The position numbers and the translations under genes were made by a program. From positions 1-64,000 of the forward strand of contig PERO01000019.1 of the NCBI GenBank assembly GCA_002928875.1: DNA of 64,000 nucleotides. The letters run 5' to 3'. The notes under the pieces were generated by a model. It did not search any database. It saw nothing but the letters and a program-made list of their open reading frames with translations, and was not told the origin of the DNA. The stretch comes from Methylobacterium sp. GTDB lineage: Bacteria; Pseudomonadota; Alphaproteobacteria; Rhizobiales; Beijerinckiaceae. Each line of letters opens with the position of its first letter. Within the stretch, counting starts at the first letter, position 1. This document shows, piece after piece, positions 39,612 to 49,515 of the stretch.

Positions 39612-40925
39612 ATGATCTCCCGTCGCGCCGTTCTCGCTGGAACATTGTCCGCGCCTTTCGTGGCGAACATTGCGGCGCGCGCGCAAGGCGCGGCGGATAT
39701 CGATGTCGCGATCATCGGCGCGGGCGCGGCGGGCATCCATGCGGCGCGGCAGGCGCGGGCAGCCGGGCTGACGGCGCGGATTTTCGAGGCGCGCAGCCGC
39801 GTGGGCGGGCGTGTCTTCACCGATACGAGCCTCGGTTCGGATTTCGAGGCCGGCGCTTTCTACATCCACTGGGCCGAGACCAATCCATGGGCGGAGATCG
39901 CGAAATCCCTGCAGATCGAGGCGATCAGCGACAGCGGGCTCTGGGGCGGCTTCGACGTCTTCTCGAATGGCCGCCGCCTCACGGGCGAGGAGCGGAGCCG
40001 CCGGCGCGGCGGTTTCTGGCGGCTCGCCAACGTGCTCGACGGCGAACCGACCGCGATGGACATGTCCTTCGGCGAGGCCGCGCGTCGCGTGAGCCCCGAC
40101 CAACCCGACGCGGCGAGCGGCATGACCCTGCTGAGCCTCGGCGAGGATGCCGATCGCGTCTCGATCCGGGATTACCAGCGGCTTGATTCCGGCGAGGATC
40201 TGGTGCTGCCCGGCGGCTATGGCCGGTTGCTCGCCCGCTATGCCGAGGGGCTCGACATCGCGCTCGCGACCCCGGTGACGGCTGTCGATTACACCGGCCC
40301 CGGCATCCGGCTCGAAACGCCGCGGGGCACCGTGCGGGCCCGCGCGGTCATCGTCACGGTTTCGGTCAACGTGCTGAAATCCGGCGCGATCCGCTTCACG
40401 CCGGAATTGCCGGCCGGAACGCGCCGCGCGCTCGAAGGGCTCGGCATGGGCGCGCTGACGAAACTTGCGCTGCGGTTCGAGGCAACGAAATTCGGCCAGA
40501 CCCCCTGGACGCAATTCTTCGACAGCAGCCGGCCGGGCGATCTCGTGAATTTCGAATTCTGGCCGTGGGGCAATGATCTCGTGGTCGCGCATTTCGGCGG
40601 CGATTATGCGCGCGGCGTGGCTGCCATGGGCGAAGCGGCGGCGGTCGATCACATGCTGGCGCGGCTCGTGGCCATCCTCGGGGAAGACGCGCGCAAGGCG
40701 TTCCGGGGCGGCCGTCTCGCGGGCTGGAGCGCGGACCCGCTGGCGCTCGGCTGCTATTCCATCGCGAAACCCGGCGAGGCGGACCAGCGCGATGCGCTGG
40801 CGCAACCCGTCGCGAACCGCCTCTGGTTCGCGGGCGAGGCTTCCGCCGGTGCCGGCTCCATGACGGCCGGCGGTGCGGCCCTGGCCGGCGCCCGCGCAAT
40901 CGCGATGATCCGCAAGGTGCTGTGA
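39612..40925 (+). CDS. Flavin monoamine oxidase family protein
   Basis: 'IDVAIIGAGAAGIHAARQARAAGLTARIFEARSRVGGRVFTD'; C-term 'RLWFAGEASAGAGSMTAGGAALAGARAI'. Confidence 0.9.
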   Translation: MISRRAVLAGTLSAPFVANIAARAQGAADIDVAIIGAGAAGIHAARQARAAGLTARIFEARSRVGGRVFTDTSLGSDFEAGAFYIHWAETNPWAEIAKSLQIEAISDSGLWGGFDVFSNGRRLTGEERSRRRGGFWRLANVLDGEPTAMDMSFGEAARRVSPDQPDAASGMTLLSLGEDADRVSIRDYQRLDSGEDLVLPGGYGRLLARYAEGLDIALATPVTAVDYTGPGIRLETPRGTVRARAVIVTVSVNVLKSGAIRFTPELPAGTRRALEGLGMGALTKLALRFEATKFGQTPWTQFFDSSRPGDLVNFEFWPWGNDLVVAHFGGDYARGVAAMGEAAAVDHMLARLVAILGEDARKAFRGGRLAGWSADPLALGCYSIAKPGEADQRDALAQPVANRLWFAGEASAGAGSMTAGGAALAGARAIAMIRKVL

Positions 40926-40977
40926 GCCGCTTGCGGTTCTTCAACGAATCCGAAGCATAACGGCAGGGGCTTTTGCT

Positions 40978-41063
40978 CGTCATTGCGAGGGGCAAAGCAA
41001 AGAGGCAATCCAGTCTTGGTTTGCGGATTGCCGCGTCGGGCTTCCGCCCTCCTCGCAAGGACG
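40978..41063. repeat. Palindromic interspersed element (CGTCATTGCGAGG...CCTCGCAAGGACG)
   Basis: Outer arms 12/13 complementary; inner arms gcaatcc/ggattgc. Confidence 0.75.
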
Positions 41064-41078
41064 GTGCTTGAGGGACAC

Positions 41079-41870
41079 ATGGGTCCAGTCACGAAAGAGA
41101 ACCCCCGCATTCTCGTCTTCGATTCTGGCCTCGGCGGCCTCACCGTGTTCCGCGCCATCCGCGCGCTTCTGCCGGGCGCGGATTACCTCTACCTCGCGGA
41201 TGATGCGCGCTTTCCCTATGGCGCGCTGGCACCGGACGCGTTGATCGACGGGGTGCTCGATGTCATTGGCGCGGCAATCGCGGATTTCCCGGCGGATTGC
41301 GTGGTGATCGCCTGCAACACGGCCTCGACGCTCGTGCTACCGGCCTTGCGGGCGCGCTTCACGATGCCGATTGTCGGCACGGTTCCGGCGATCAAGCCGG
41401 CTGCGGCGGCCACGAAAAGCGGGCTCATCGCCGTGCTCGCGACGCCGGGCACCGTGAGCCGCGACTACACCGCCGAGTTGATCCGCGACTTCGCGCAAGG
41501 CGTGGCGGTGACGCTCGTCGGCTCGAAGGCGCTGGCGGGCCTCGCCGAGCGGGCCTTGCGCGGCGAAACGGTAGCCGATGCCGATATCCTCACGGAAATC
41601 GGTCCCTGTTTTGTCGAGCAGGACGGCCGGCGCACCGATCACGTCGTGCTGGCCTGCACGCATTATCCGCTGCTGCTCGACCGCTTGCAGGCGCTGGCGC
41701 CCTGGCCGGTCGAATGGATCGATCCCGCACCGGCCATCGCGCGACGCGTGGCGCAGGTGCTGGCCCGCGAGGCGCGGGGGGAGGGGATGTTCGCGGCCCA
41801 TTCCACGAAAGCCGGCACGAATTCCGCCTTGCTGGCCGTGGCGACGCGGATTCTCGCGTTGCCGGCTTGA
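41079..41870 (+). CDS. murI: Glutamate racemase
   Basis: 'ILVFDSGLGGLTVFRAIRALLPGADYLYLADDARFPYG...VIACNTASTLVLPALRA...LACTHYPLL'. Confidence 0.94.
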   Translation: MGPVTKENPRILVFDSGLGGLTVFRAIRALLPGADYLYLADDARFPYGALAPDALIDGVLDVIGAAIADFPADCVVIACNTASTLVLPALRARFTMPIVGTVPAIKPAAAATKSGLIAVLATPGTVSRDYTAELIRDFAQGVAVTLVGSKALAGLAERALRGETVADADILTEIGPCFVEQDGRRTDHVVLACTHYPLLLDRLQALAPWPVEWIDPAPAIARRVAQVLAREARGEGMFAAHSTKAGTNSALLAVATRILALPA

Positions 41871-42003
41871 CTTTCCCCGCCCGAGGCGCGATGAGCGCGC
41901 TTCCCCTGCACGAGCCTGCTCGGCGGAGGGATACGCACCCGTGACACCGGTTTCGTGTGTCTGTCGCGCCGCAATCTCCCCGGAGATGAAGGCGAGAGGA
42001 GGG

Positions 42004-42057
42004 GCGTTCCAAGCTCCGGCCCTCACGGGCCTCACCCGTTCGGGTCTGCTGGAACGC
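42004..42057 (+). ncRNA. Candidate structured leader (three-way junction) upstream of rpsD
   Basis: P1 gcgttcca/tggaacgc (8 bp) enclosing hairpins ggccc-tcac-gggcc and accc-gttc-gggt. Confidence 0.4.
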
Positions 42058-42133
42058 GATGGTGGAACCCCTGAATGGCGCTGCCGTTCGGGTTGCCGTC
42101 GTTTTCGGGCTGATCCGCCAGAAGGAAACGACG

Positions 42134-42751
42134 ATGTCGAAGCGTCACGAAGCGAAATACAAGATCGATCGCCGCATGGGCGAGAACATCTGGGGCCGCC
42201 CGAAGTCCCCGGTGAACAAGCGCGAATACGGCCCCGGCCAGCACGGCCAGCGCCGCAAGGGCAAGATGAGCGATTTCGGCACCCAGCTTCGCGCCAAGCA
42301 GAAGCTGAAGGGCTATTACGGCTCGATCTCCGAGAAGCAGTTCCGCCGCTACTATGCCGAAGCGGTTCGCATGCGCGGTGACGCCGGCGAGAACCTCATC
42401 GGCCTGCTCGAGCGCCGCCTCGATGCGGTGGTCTACCGCGCGAAGTTCGTGCCGACCGTCTTCGCCGCCCGCCAGTTCGTGAGCCATGGCCACGTGAAGG
42501 TGAATGGCCGCCGCGTGAACATCGCGTCCTATTCGGTAAAGCCGGGCGACGTGATCGAGCTGCGCGATGCCGCCAAGAACATGATCCTCGTGCAGGAAGC
42601 CGTGGGCCTCGCCGAGCGCGACGTGCCGGATTACATCGAGGCGGATCACGGCAAGTTCGCCGCAAAGCTCGCCCGCATCCCCGGCCTCACGGACGTGCCC
42701 TACGCGGTGAAGATGGAACCGAACCTCGTCATCGAATTCTATTCGCGCTGA
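42134..42751 (+). CDS. rpsD: 30S ribosomal protein S4
   Basis: '[63 protein letters not shown]'. Confidence 0.98.
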   Translation: MSKRHEAKYKIDRRMGENIWGRPKSPVNKREYGPGQHGQRRKGKMSDFGTQLRAKQKLKGYYGSISEKQFRRYYAEAVRMRGDAGENLIGLLERRLDAVVYRAKFVPTVFAARQFVSHGHVKVNGRRVNIASYSVKPGDVIELRDAAKNMILVQEAVGLAERDVPDYIEADHGKFAAKLARIPGLTDVPYAVKMEPNLVIEFYSR

Positions 42752-42858
42752 TGGGTTTTGCGTGAGGTGCCTTTGGGGCACCTCGTTCCCTCGCATGGGC
42801 TCGGACGGCTTTCGGCCTCCGTTTGGAGCCTTGGTTGCTCAGGGAAAAGCCTTAGAGA

Positions 42859-42882
42859 AGCCGCCTCCGGGCGGCTTTTTTC
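42859..42882 (+). terminator. Rho-independent terminator after rpsD
   Basis: agccgcc-tccg-ggcggct followed by TTTTT. Confidence 0.8.
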
Positions 42883-42885
42883 ATG

Positions 42886-43434
42886 TCAGAGGCGGCTCAG
42901 GAAGCCCGCGAAACGCATCAGGCCCTCGGGCCAGGGGCCGAAACCCGCATCGACATTGATATGCCCGGCTTCGCCCGCATCGACGAGCAGCGAACCCCAG
43001 CTCGCGGCAAATTCGTCGGCCTTCTCGTACGTGCAGAACGGATCGTTCCGGCTCGCGACCAGCAGCGAGGGGAAGGGCAGGGGATCGCGCGGCACCGGCG
43101 CGAAGGCGCGATCGATGCCGGGGCTGAGATTGTCCCGCTCGACATTCGACGGCGCGACGAGAAAGGCCCCGCGCACCTTGTCCGACAGCATCGGCGCGGC
43201 ATGGGCGGTCGTGATCACGCCGAGGGAATGCGCAACAAGCACCACCGGCTTGTCGGCCGCCTTCACGGCTTTCACCAGCGCCTCCACCCAATCGCCCTTG
43301 CGGGCATCGGCCATCACCGGCTCCCAGATGCGGCTGGCCGTGGAGAGTTTCGCCTGCCAGCGGCTCTGCCAGTGCTCGGGCCCGGAATTCATGAAGCCCG
43401 GCAGGATGAGGATGGAAGCGTCAGCGGTTTTCAT
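42886..43434 (-). CDS. RBBP9/YdeN family alpha/beta hydrolase
   Basis: 'ILPGFMNSGPEHWQSRWQ' and 'VVLVAHSLGVITTAHAA'; start set at MKTADASIL. Confidence 0.87.
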   Translation of the reverse strand: MKTADASILILPGFMNSGPEHWQSRWQAKLSTASRIWEPVMADARKGDWVEALVKAVKAADKPVVLVAHSLGVITTAHAAPMLSDKVRGAFLVAPSNVERDNLSPGIDRAFAPVPRDPLPFPSLLVASRNDPFCTYEKADEFAASWGSLLVDAGEAGHINVDAGFGPWPEGLMRFAGFLSRL

Positions 43435-43466
43435 GGCCAATCCAATGAGGCGAATGCTGTTTTCCG

Positions 43467-43552
43467 CGTCATGCCCGGCTTCGGGCCGGGCATCCACGAC
43501 TTTTCATCGTGGCAGGAAGACGGGGTTGGCCGGGACAAGCCCGGCCATGACG
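43467..43552. repeat. Palindromic interspersed element (CGTCATGCCCGG...CCGGCCATGACG)
   Basis: Outer arms 11/12 complementary, with internal ggcttcgggccgggc hairpin. Confidence 0.75.
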
Positions 43553-43558
43553 GGAGCG

Positions 43559-44866
43559 TTACGCTTCGCCGAAAACCCGCGCGAAGATCGTTTCGACATG
43601 CTTGAAATGGTAGCCGAGATCGAACATCGCCTCGAGTTCCGCCACGGGAATGCGCGAGGAAACCTCCGTGTCGGCCTTCAGCGAGGCGAGGAAATCCGCG
43701 CCGTGCTCCCAGGTCTTCATGGCGTTGCGCTGCACGAGGCGATAGCTGTCCTCGCGGGAGACGCCGGCCTGCGTCAGAGCCAGCAGCACGCGCTGCGAAT
43801 TGTGCAGGCCCGAGAGCTTGTCGAGGTTCTTCTGCATGTTCGCGGGGTAGATCAGCAGCTTGTCGATCACGCCCGTGAGGCGTGCCAGCGCGAAATCGAG
43901 CGTGATGGTCGCGTCCGGGCCGATATAGCGCTCGACGCTTGAATGCGAGATGTCGCGCTCATGCCAGAGCGCCACGTTCTCCATGGCCGGCAGGCAATAG
44001 GCGCGCACCATGCGGGCAAGGCCGGTGAGGTTCTCGGTGAGAACCGGGTTGCGCTTGTGCGGCATCGCCGAGGAGCCTTTCTGGCCCGGCGAGAAATACT
44101 CTTCCGCTTCATAGACTTCCGTGCGCTGGAGATGGCGGATTTCCGTCGCGAGCCGCTCGACGGACGAAGCGATCACCGCGAGCACCGCGAAATACATCGC
44201 GTGCCGGTCGCGCGGGATGACCTGCGTCGAGACGGGCTCGATCGCGAGGCCCATCTTCTCGGCCACTTGCGCTTCCACGGCGGGGTCGATATTCGCGAAG
44301 GTGCCGACGGCGCCGGAAATGGCGCAGGTCGCGATTTCCGCGCGCGCGGCGACAAGACGGGCGCGGCAGCGATCGAACTCGGCATAGGCCTGGGCGAGCT
44401 TCAGCCCGAAGGTCACCGGCTCGGCATGGATGCCATGGGAACGGCCGATGGTCGGGGTGAATTTGTGCTCGAAAGCCCGGCGCTTGATGGCCGCAAGCAG
44501 CAGATCGAGATCCTTCAGCAGGATGTCGCTGGCGCGCGCGAGCTGCACGGAAAGCGTCGTATCCAGCACATCCGAGGAGGTCATGCCCTGATGGACGAAG
44601 CGCGCCTCGGGGCCGACGATTTCGGCCAGATGCGTGAGGAAGGCGATGACATCGTGCTTCACCTCGCGCTCGATCGCGTCGATGCGCTCGATGTCGAAGG
44701 TCGCAGGGCCGCCCTTCTCCCACACGGTCGCTGCGGCTTCCTTCGGCACCACGCCGAGTTCGGCGAGCTTGTCGGTCGCATGCGCCTCGATCTCGAACCA
44801 GATGCGGAACTTGGTCTCGGGCGACCAGATGGCGACCATCTCTGGCCGGGCGTAGCGGGGAATCAT
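43559..44866 (-). CDS. purB: Adenylosuccinate lyase
   Basis: '[27 protein letters not shown]'; signature '[11 protein letters not shown]'. Confidence 0.97.
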   Translation of the reverse strand: MIPRYARPEMVAIWSPETKFRIWFEIEAHATDKLAELGVVPKEAAATVWEKGGPATFDIERIDAIEREVKHDVIAFLTHLAEIVGPEARFVHQGMTSSDVLDTTLSVQLARASDILLKDLDLLLAAIKRRAFEHKFTPTIGRSHGIHAEPVTFGLKLAQAYAEFDRCRARLVAARAEIATCAISGAVGTFANIDPAVEAQVAEKMGLAIEPVSTQVIPRDRHAMYFAVLAVIASSVERLATEIRHLQRTEVYEAEEYFSPGQKGSSAMPHKRNPVLTENLTGLARMVRAYCLPAMENVALWHERDISHSSVERYIGPDATITLDFALARLTGVIDKLLIYPANMQKNLDKLSGLHNSQRVLLALTQAGVSREDSYRLVQRNAMKTWEHGADFLASLKADTEVSSRIPVAELEAMFDLGYHFKHVETIFARVFGEA

Positions 44867-44903
44867 GGGAAATCTCACGGGGCGGAAAGCTGTCGACCCT
44901 CGC

Positions 44904-45410
44904 TTACACTTGGCGCGCGCCGGGCTCAACCTCGGTTCGCGATGCCGGTTCCGGCCGGCGTGGCGCCGGTATCAGCAGGTAGCCCGCCACGACAAGCAGC
45001 GGCGCCATCCAGGGCAGCAGGAACAGCGGCGCGGTGTAGAAGAACAGCCCCATCAGCTCGGCGCTGCCGAAGGTGGCCCACATCACGAAATGCCGCAGCC
45101 CCGTGATGAACACGCCGGCCGCGATCCGGGAATAGAGGAGGAAGCTCAGGGCGCCGCCGAGGAGAAAACCGAGGAGGAACAGGAACCCGCGCATCCGCGT
45201 GGCCCAATTCGGCCGGCCGAGGCGCGCTAGGATGCCAACGAGGCCCGCAGCGATCCATGTCCCGAGAAAACCGCCGCCAAACCAGATCGCGATCAGCGCA
45301 ACGGCGCGCCAGTTCCAGATCTCGCCCTGCAAGGCGATCCAGATCGCCATCGATGCCGCGCTCGTCGCTCCGAGCCCCAGGCTGCGCGCGAGAAGCGCGG
45401 CGTGCCTCAT
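44904..45410 (-). CDS. Hypothetical multi-TM membrane protein
   Basis: ORF with about 4-5 hydrophobic helices; start overlaps the rpe stop region. Confidence 0.65.
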   Translation of the reverse strand: MRHAALLARSLGLGATSAASMAIWIALQGEIWNWRAVALIAIWFGGGFLGTWIAAGLVGILARLGRPNWATRMRGFLFLLGFLLGGALSFLLYSRIAAGVFITGLRHFVMWATFGSAELMGLFFYTAPLFLLPWMAPLLVVAGYLLIPAPRRPEPASRTEVEPGARQV

Positions 45411-46117
45411 CCCCGCGCGCGGCCGGCTTCCGCCGCTTGCCGGAGCGCCGCGACATTCGCGGCATAGGCCTGCCGCCCGCCCTTGAAGGCGGCCGAACCG
45501 GCGACCAGCACATTCGCCCCGGCCTCGGCGATCTCGGCCGCGTTGGCGGGTGTCACGCCGCCATCGATCTCGAGATCGATGTCCCGGTCGCCGATGATCG
45601 CGCGGCAATCCCGCAGGAGGTTCAGCGCGGAGGGGATGAAGCTCTGCCCGCCGAAACCGGGATTGACGCTCATCACCAGCACGAGATCGACCATGTCGAT
45701 GACGGGCGCAATCGCGCTCGCGGGGGTGCCGGGGCAGATCACCACGCCGGATTTCTTGCCGAGCGCGCGGATCGCCTGCAGCGTGCGGTGGATATGCGGG
45801 CCCGCCTCGACATGCGCGGAAATGAGATCGGAACCGGCTTCCGCGAAGTCCCGGAGATAGGGATCGACGGGGGAAATCATCAGGTGGGCATCGAAGAAGG
45901 AGGCGACGCGCGGCCGCAAAGCCTTGATGATCGGCGCGCCGAACGAGATGTTCGGCACGAAATGCCCGTCCATCACGTCGATATGCACCCAGTCGGCACC
46001 CGCCGCCATCATTGCTTCGACATCCGCGCCGAGATCGGCGAAATCGGCGGAGAGGATAGAGGGCGCGATCAGGATCGGGCGGGTCATGGTCGACCGGGTC
46101 ATGGTCGTCCGGGTCAT
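45407..46117 (-). CDS. rpe: Ribulose-phosphate 3-epimerase
   Basis: 'ILIAPSILSADFADLGADVEAMMAAGADWVHIDVMDGHFVPNISFGAPI'; start ambiguous (46117, 46102 or 46087). Confidence 0.96.
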   Translation of the reverse strand: MTRTTMTRSTMTRPILIAPSILSADFADLGADVEAMMAAGADWVHIDVMDGHFVPNISFGAPIIKALRPRVASFFDAHLMISPVDPYLRDFAEAGSDLISAHVEAGPHIHRTLQAIRALGKKSGVVICPGTPASAIAPVIDMVDLVLVMSVNPGFGGQSFIPSALNLLRDCRAIIGDRDIDLEIDGGVTPANAAEIAEAGANVLVAGSAAFKGGRQAYAANVAALRQAAEAGRARG

Positions 46118-46119
46118 GG
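46081..46119. repeat. 15-bp tandem repeat at the rpe 5' end (three ATGs)
   Basis: gggtcatggtcgacc gggtcatggtcgtcc gggtcatgg. Confidence 0.8.
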
Positions 46120-47082
46120 CGGGGCCTCGCGGGATTTGTCAGGCTCGAGGCGAGCCTTTAGGGCCTTCAGCACCACGGGCGCAACATAGATCGGGATCTG
46201 CGCCAGCGCGAAATAGAGGAAGGTCGTCTTCGGCACCACCGCGAGCAGGGGCGCGACGACGATGCCCATGTTTCTCAGGCCGATGCCAATCGCCGCCGAG
46301 AAGCGATCGTTGAAGGCAAACGGCCGGAACAGCGCGAAGGCGAGCGTGAAGTTCAATGCGCAGAAGAAACAGGAGAGGCCCAGCATCGTCAGCATCAGCA
46401 GCGGGTTCTGCAGCGTGGCGTCCAGCACGCCGTCCATGGCCGCGATGGCGAAGAGGAAGAACATCAGCACGCCGAGCCCGTCGAGTTCGAGCTTCACCGC
46501 CTGCAGCCGCGGCGTGCCAGCCACGCGTCGCAGGATCAGCCCGCCGACCATGCCCGTCCCCACGAACCAGAACAGCCGCTCGGCCAGTGCCAGCGGCGAG
46601 ATCGGCACCTCGGCACCGGCAAGCAGGCTCGTGAAGATCGGGGCGAGCAGCGGCGTCGTCGCCATGCCGAGCACGAGGGAGGCGAGCGCCAGCGAATTCT
46701 CGAACCCGAGCAAGGCCGCATAGACCGGTGCCGCCATCAGCGGTGGCGCCGAGGCCATCATGGCGATCGCGAGCTGGATGCCCGGATCAAGCGCGCGGAA
46801 CCACGGCAGATGCAGGAAGAGATAGCCCACCAGCGGCGGAAGCAGACAGCTCACCGCCAGCACGATCAGCAGGCGTTTCGGGGCCGTCAGCACCGCCTTG
46901 ATGCCCGGCAGGTTCATCCGCGCGAAGGCGAGCATGATGAAGACGAAGATCGTGATGGGAATGGCCGGCCGCATCGCGGCGGCGAGTTGCGGCAGCGCGA
47001 GACCGAGAAAAATCGAGATGGCATAGGCCGGGGCGGCATGCCGGCCGAGGCGCTGGAGCAGCTGGCGCGGCCAATCAAGCAT
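46114..47082 (-). CDS. Bile acid:sodium symporter-like (BASS family) transporter
   Basis: Multi-TM; 'MMASAPPLMAAPVYAALLG', 'AAIGIGLRNMGIVVAPLL'. Confidence 0.65.
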   Translation of the reverse strand: MLDWPRQLLQRLGRHAAPAYAISIFLGLALPQLAAAMRPAIPITIFVFIMLAFARMNLPGIKAVLTAPKRLLIVLAVSCLLPPLVGYLFLHLPWFRALDPGIQLAIAMMASAPPLMAAPVYAALLGFENSLALASLVLGMATTPLLAPIFTSLLAGAEVPISPLALAERLFWFVGTGMVGGLILRRVAGTPRLQAVKLELDGLGVLMFFLFAIAAMDGVLDATLQNPLLMLTMLGLSCFFCALNFTLAFALFRPFAFNDRFSAAIGIGLRNMGIVVAPLLAVVPKTTFLYFALAQIPIYVAPVVLKALKARLEPDKSREAPP

Positions 47083-47204
47083 GGAGAGCCGTCGAATTCA
47101 CGGAAACTGCGACGTTTGGCCGGAGAAACCTTTGCTGCAATGCGAAAATCAGCGTTGAACGTCGCCGCGGATTGGGGTGATTGTAGCCAGCGAGGAGAAT
47201 GCGC

Positions 47205-48449
47205 ATGCGGGTGGATGTTCTGGTTCTGGGTGGCGGTATCGTGGGAACCGCGCTGGCCCTGTCGCTGGCGTTGAAGGGCCGTTCGGTCGCGATGATCGAG
47301 AAGGGCAGCCCCGGCGGGGCGACCTCGTTCGGCAATGCCGGCCTCATCCAGAGCGAAGCGGTCATGCCCTATCCTTTTCCGCGCGATCCACTCCTTCTGG
47401 TGCAATACGCGCTGAACCTCAAGGCGGAAGCGCATTATCACGTGAGGGATGTGCTGCATGTCGCACCCTATCTCTGGCGCTATTTTCGCGCGTCCACCCG
47501 CGAGGGCATGCTGAAGACTGCCCGGGCGAATGTGCCGATCTTCGGCGTCTGCCTCGACGAGCACAGGCAGCTTGCGAAGGCTGCGGGCGTGGAAAACATG
47601 CTCCGCCCCGGCGGCTGGATGAAGATTTTCCGCACCCAGAAGGCCATGGACGAGATCGGCCGGGCGACGCTCGCTGACCTCAAGCCCTTCGGCGTCGAGA
47701 CCGTGCTGCTCGATCGCATGGGCGTGGCCGAGCGCGAGCCGAACCTCTTGGACAAGGCGATCGGCGGCATCCATTTCCCGACGCCGCTCTCGCTCAACGA
47801 TCCCGAGGCGCTGACGCTCGCCTATGCCCGGCATTTCGAATCGCTCGGCGGCCAGATCCTCAGCGGCGATGCGATGACGCTCGAAGAGCGCAATGATGGC
47901 TGGACCGTGAAGACCAACAGCGGCCTCGTCTCCGCCCCGGATTGCGTGGTGGCGCTCGGCCCCTGGGCACCGGATCTGCTGCGCCCGATGGGCTATCGCG
48001 TGCCGATGGGCGTGAAGCGCGGCTATCATGTTCATATGCGCCCCAGGGGCAATGCGCGGCTCGGCATCCCCGTGCTCGATACCGAGAACGGCTACATGAT
48101 GGTGCCGATGGCGAATGGCATCCGCCTCACTTCGGGCGCGGAATTCGCGCATCGCGATTCCCCGCCGACGCCGCGCCAGATCGACATGATCGAGCCGCGC
48201 GCGCGGGAATTGCTGCCGCTCGAAGGCCGCGTCGAGGCGGTTCCGTGGATGGGCGCGCGGCCTTGCATGCCCGACATGCTGCCGGTGATGGGCAAGGCCC
48301 CGCGCCACAAGGGCCTGTGGTTCAATTTCGGCCACGCGCATCACGGTTTGACGCTGGCCGGCTCGGCCGGGCGGCTTCTCGCCGAGATGATCACCGGCGA
48401 GACGCCCTACACCGATCCGAAGCCCTATGCGCTGGAGCGGTTCGGCTAG
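47205..48449 (+). CDS. FAD-dependent oxidoreductase, DadA/D-amino-acid dehydrogenase type
   Basis: 'VDVLVLGGGIVGTALALSLALKGRSVAMIEKG'; C-term 'WFNFGHAHHGLTLAGSAGRLLAEMITG'; start may be 47199. Confidence 0.88.
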   Translation: MRVDVLVLGGGIVGTALALSLALKGRSVAMIEKGSPGGATSFGNAGLIQSEAVMPYPFPRDPLLLVQYALNLKAEAHYHVRDVLHVAPYLWRYFRASTREGMLKTARANVPIFGVCLDEHRQLAKAAGVENMLRPGGWMKIFRTQKAMDEIGRATLADLKPFGVETVLLDRMGVAEREPNLLDKAIGGIHFPTPLSLNDPEALTLAYARHFESLGGQILSGDAMTLEERNDGWTVKTNSGLVSAPDCVVALGPWAPDLLRPMGYRVPMGVKRGYHVHMRPRGNARLGIPVLDTENGYMMVPMANGIRLTSGAEFAHRDSPPTPRQIDMIEPRARELLPLEGRVEAVPWMGARPCMPDMLPVMGKAPRHKGLWFNFGHAHHGLTLAGSAGRLLAEMITGETPYTDPKPYALERFG

Positions 48450-49444
48450 AGGCCGAACCGGCTCTTCCAATCCGGCAGCGCGCCTTCGAAAGGCAGGGCT
48501 TTCGCCTCGTAGATGCCGCGCGCGATGGCGCGGGCCACGCAATCGCCCGCAAGCATGCCGAGTTCCGTCAGGTTCAGCATAGGCTCGCCCAGCGGTTTTT
48601 TGCCCGTCGCCGCCGCGAAGATCGTGTCGCCATCCATCGGCGCATGGGCCGGGCGGATCGCGCGCGCGAGCCCGTCCTGCGCCATGATGGCGAGGCGCTT
48701 GGCCTGCGCTTTCGTCAGCGTCGCATCCGTGACGACGATGCCGATGGTCGTCGCCGGCTCGGCCGCATGGCCCTTGATCCGGAGTGTCAGGGCATCCGGC
48801 GGCAGGTTCGAAGGCCAGCCGCGCCCGCCGAATTCGCCGTTCTGTTCATAGGGCGCCGCCCAGAAATGCGGACCATCGCCCATCGTGGCGCTGCCGATGG
48901 CGTTCACCGCCATCAGCGCCGCGACGCGGTGGCCGGCGCGGGTCTCGGCGCTCGCCGCGCCAATTCCGCCCTTGAGGTTCGCGGTCGTCGCACCGAGGCC
49001 GGCCCCCACCGAGCCGAGCGCTTCGTCATGCCGCGCGAGCGCCCGTTCGGTCGCAAGCCGCCCGAGATCCCAGTAGGGCGGGCGGGCGCCCCAGGCCTTG
49101 TCGCCGCCATTCAGGAGGTCGAACAGGATCGCCTGCGGCACGATGGGCACGCGCACCGATCCGACCGCGAAACCGCGGCCCGCCGCCGCGAGCGCGGCCA
49201 TCGCCCCACCTGCGGCATCGAGCCCGAAGGCCGAGCCGCCGGAGAGCAGGATCGCATCGACCGTCTCGACCGTCATATCCGGCTCGAGCAGACCCGTATC
49301 GCGCCCGCCCGGCGCGCCACCCAGCACCGAGACCGAGGCAATCGCCGGCGTCTCGAACACCACGGCCGTCACACCGCTCGCGACGCGTTCATCCCCGGCG
49401 TGACCGACGCGGAGACCTGCGACAGCGTTCAAAGAATGATGCAT
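48446..49444 (-). CDS. P1 family (S58, DmpA-like) peptidase
   Basis: 'GLRVGHAGDERVASGVTAVVFE', 'ILLSGGSAFGLDAAGG'. Confidence 0.88.
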   Translation of the reverse strand: MHHSLNAVAGLRVGHAGDERVASGVTAVVFETPAIASVSVLGGAPGGRDTGLLEPDMTVETVDAILLSGGSAFGLDAAGGAMAALAAAGRGFAVGSVRVPIVPQAILFDLLNGGDKAWGARPPYWDLGRLATERALARHDEALGSVGAGLGATTANLKGGIGAASAETRAGHRVAALMAVNAIGSATMGDGPHFWAAPYEQNGEFGGRGWPSNLPPDALTLRIKGHAAEPATTIGIVVTDATLTKAQAKRLAIMAQDGLARAIRPAHAPMDGDTIFAAATGKKPLGEPMLNLTELGMLAGDCVARAIARGIYEAKALPFEGALPDWKSRFGL

Positions 49445-49515
49445 GCGAAACCCCTCACGCGATTGTTGAAGGCTGGGGACCTTTTTCTCAACCTGTTTTC
49501 CGCTATGTCGGGGGC

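Noticed and set aside
38571-40805. 744-aa minus-strand ORF
   Set aside because: Antisense to trmJ-like and monoamine oxidase genes; no recognisable domain.
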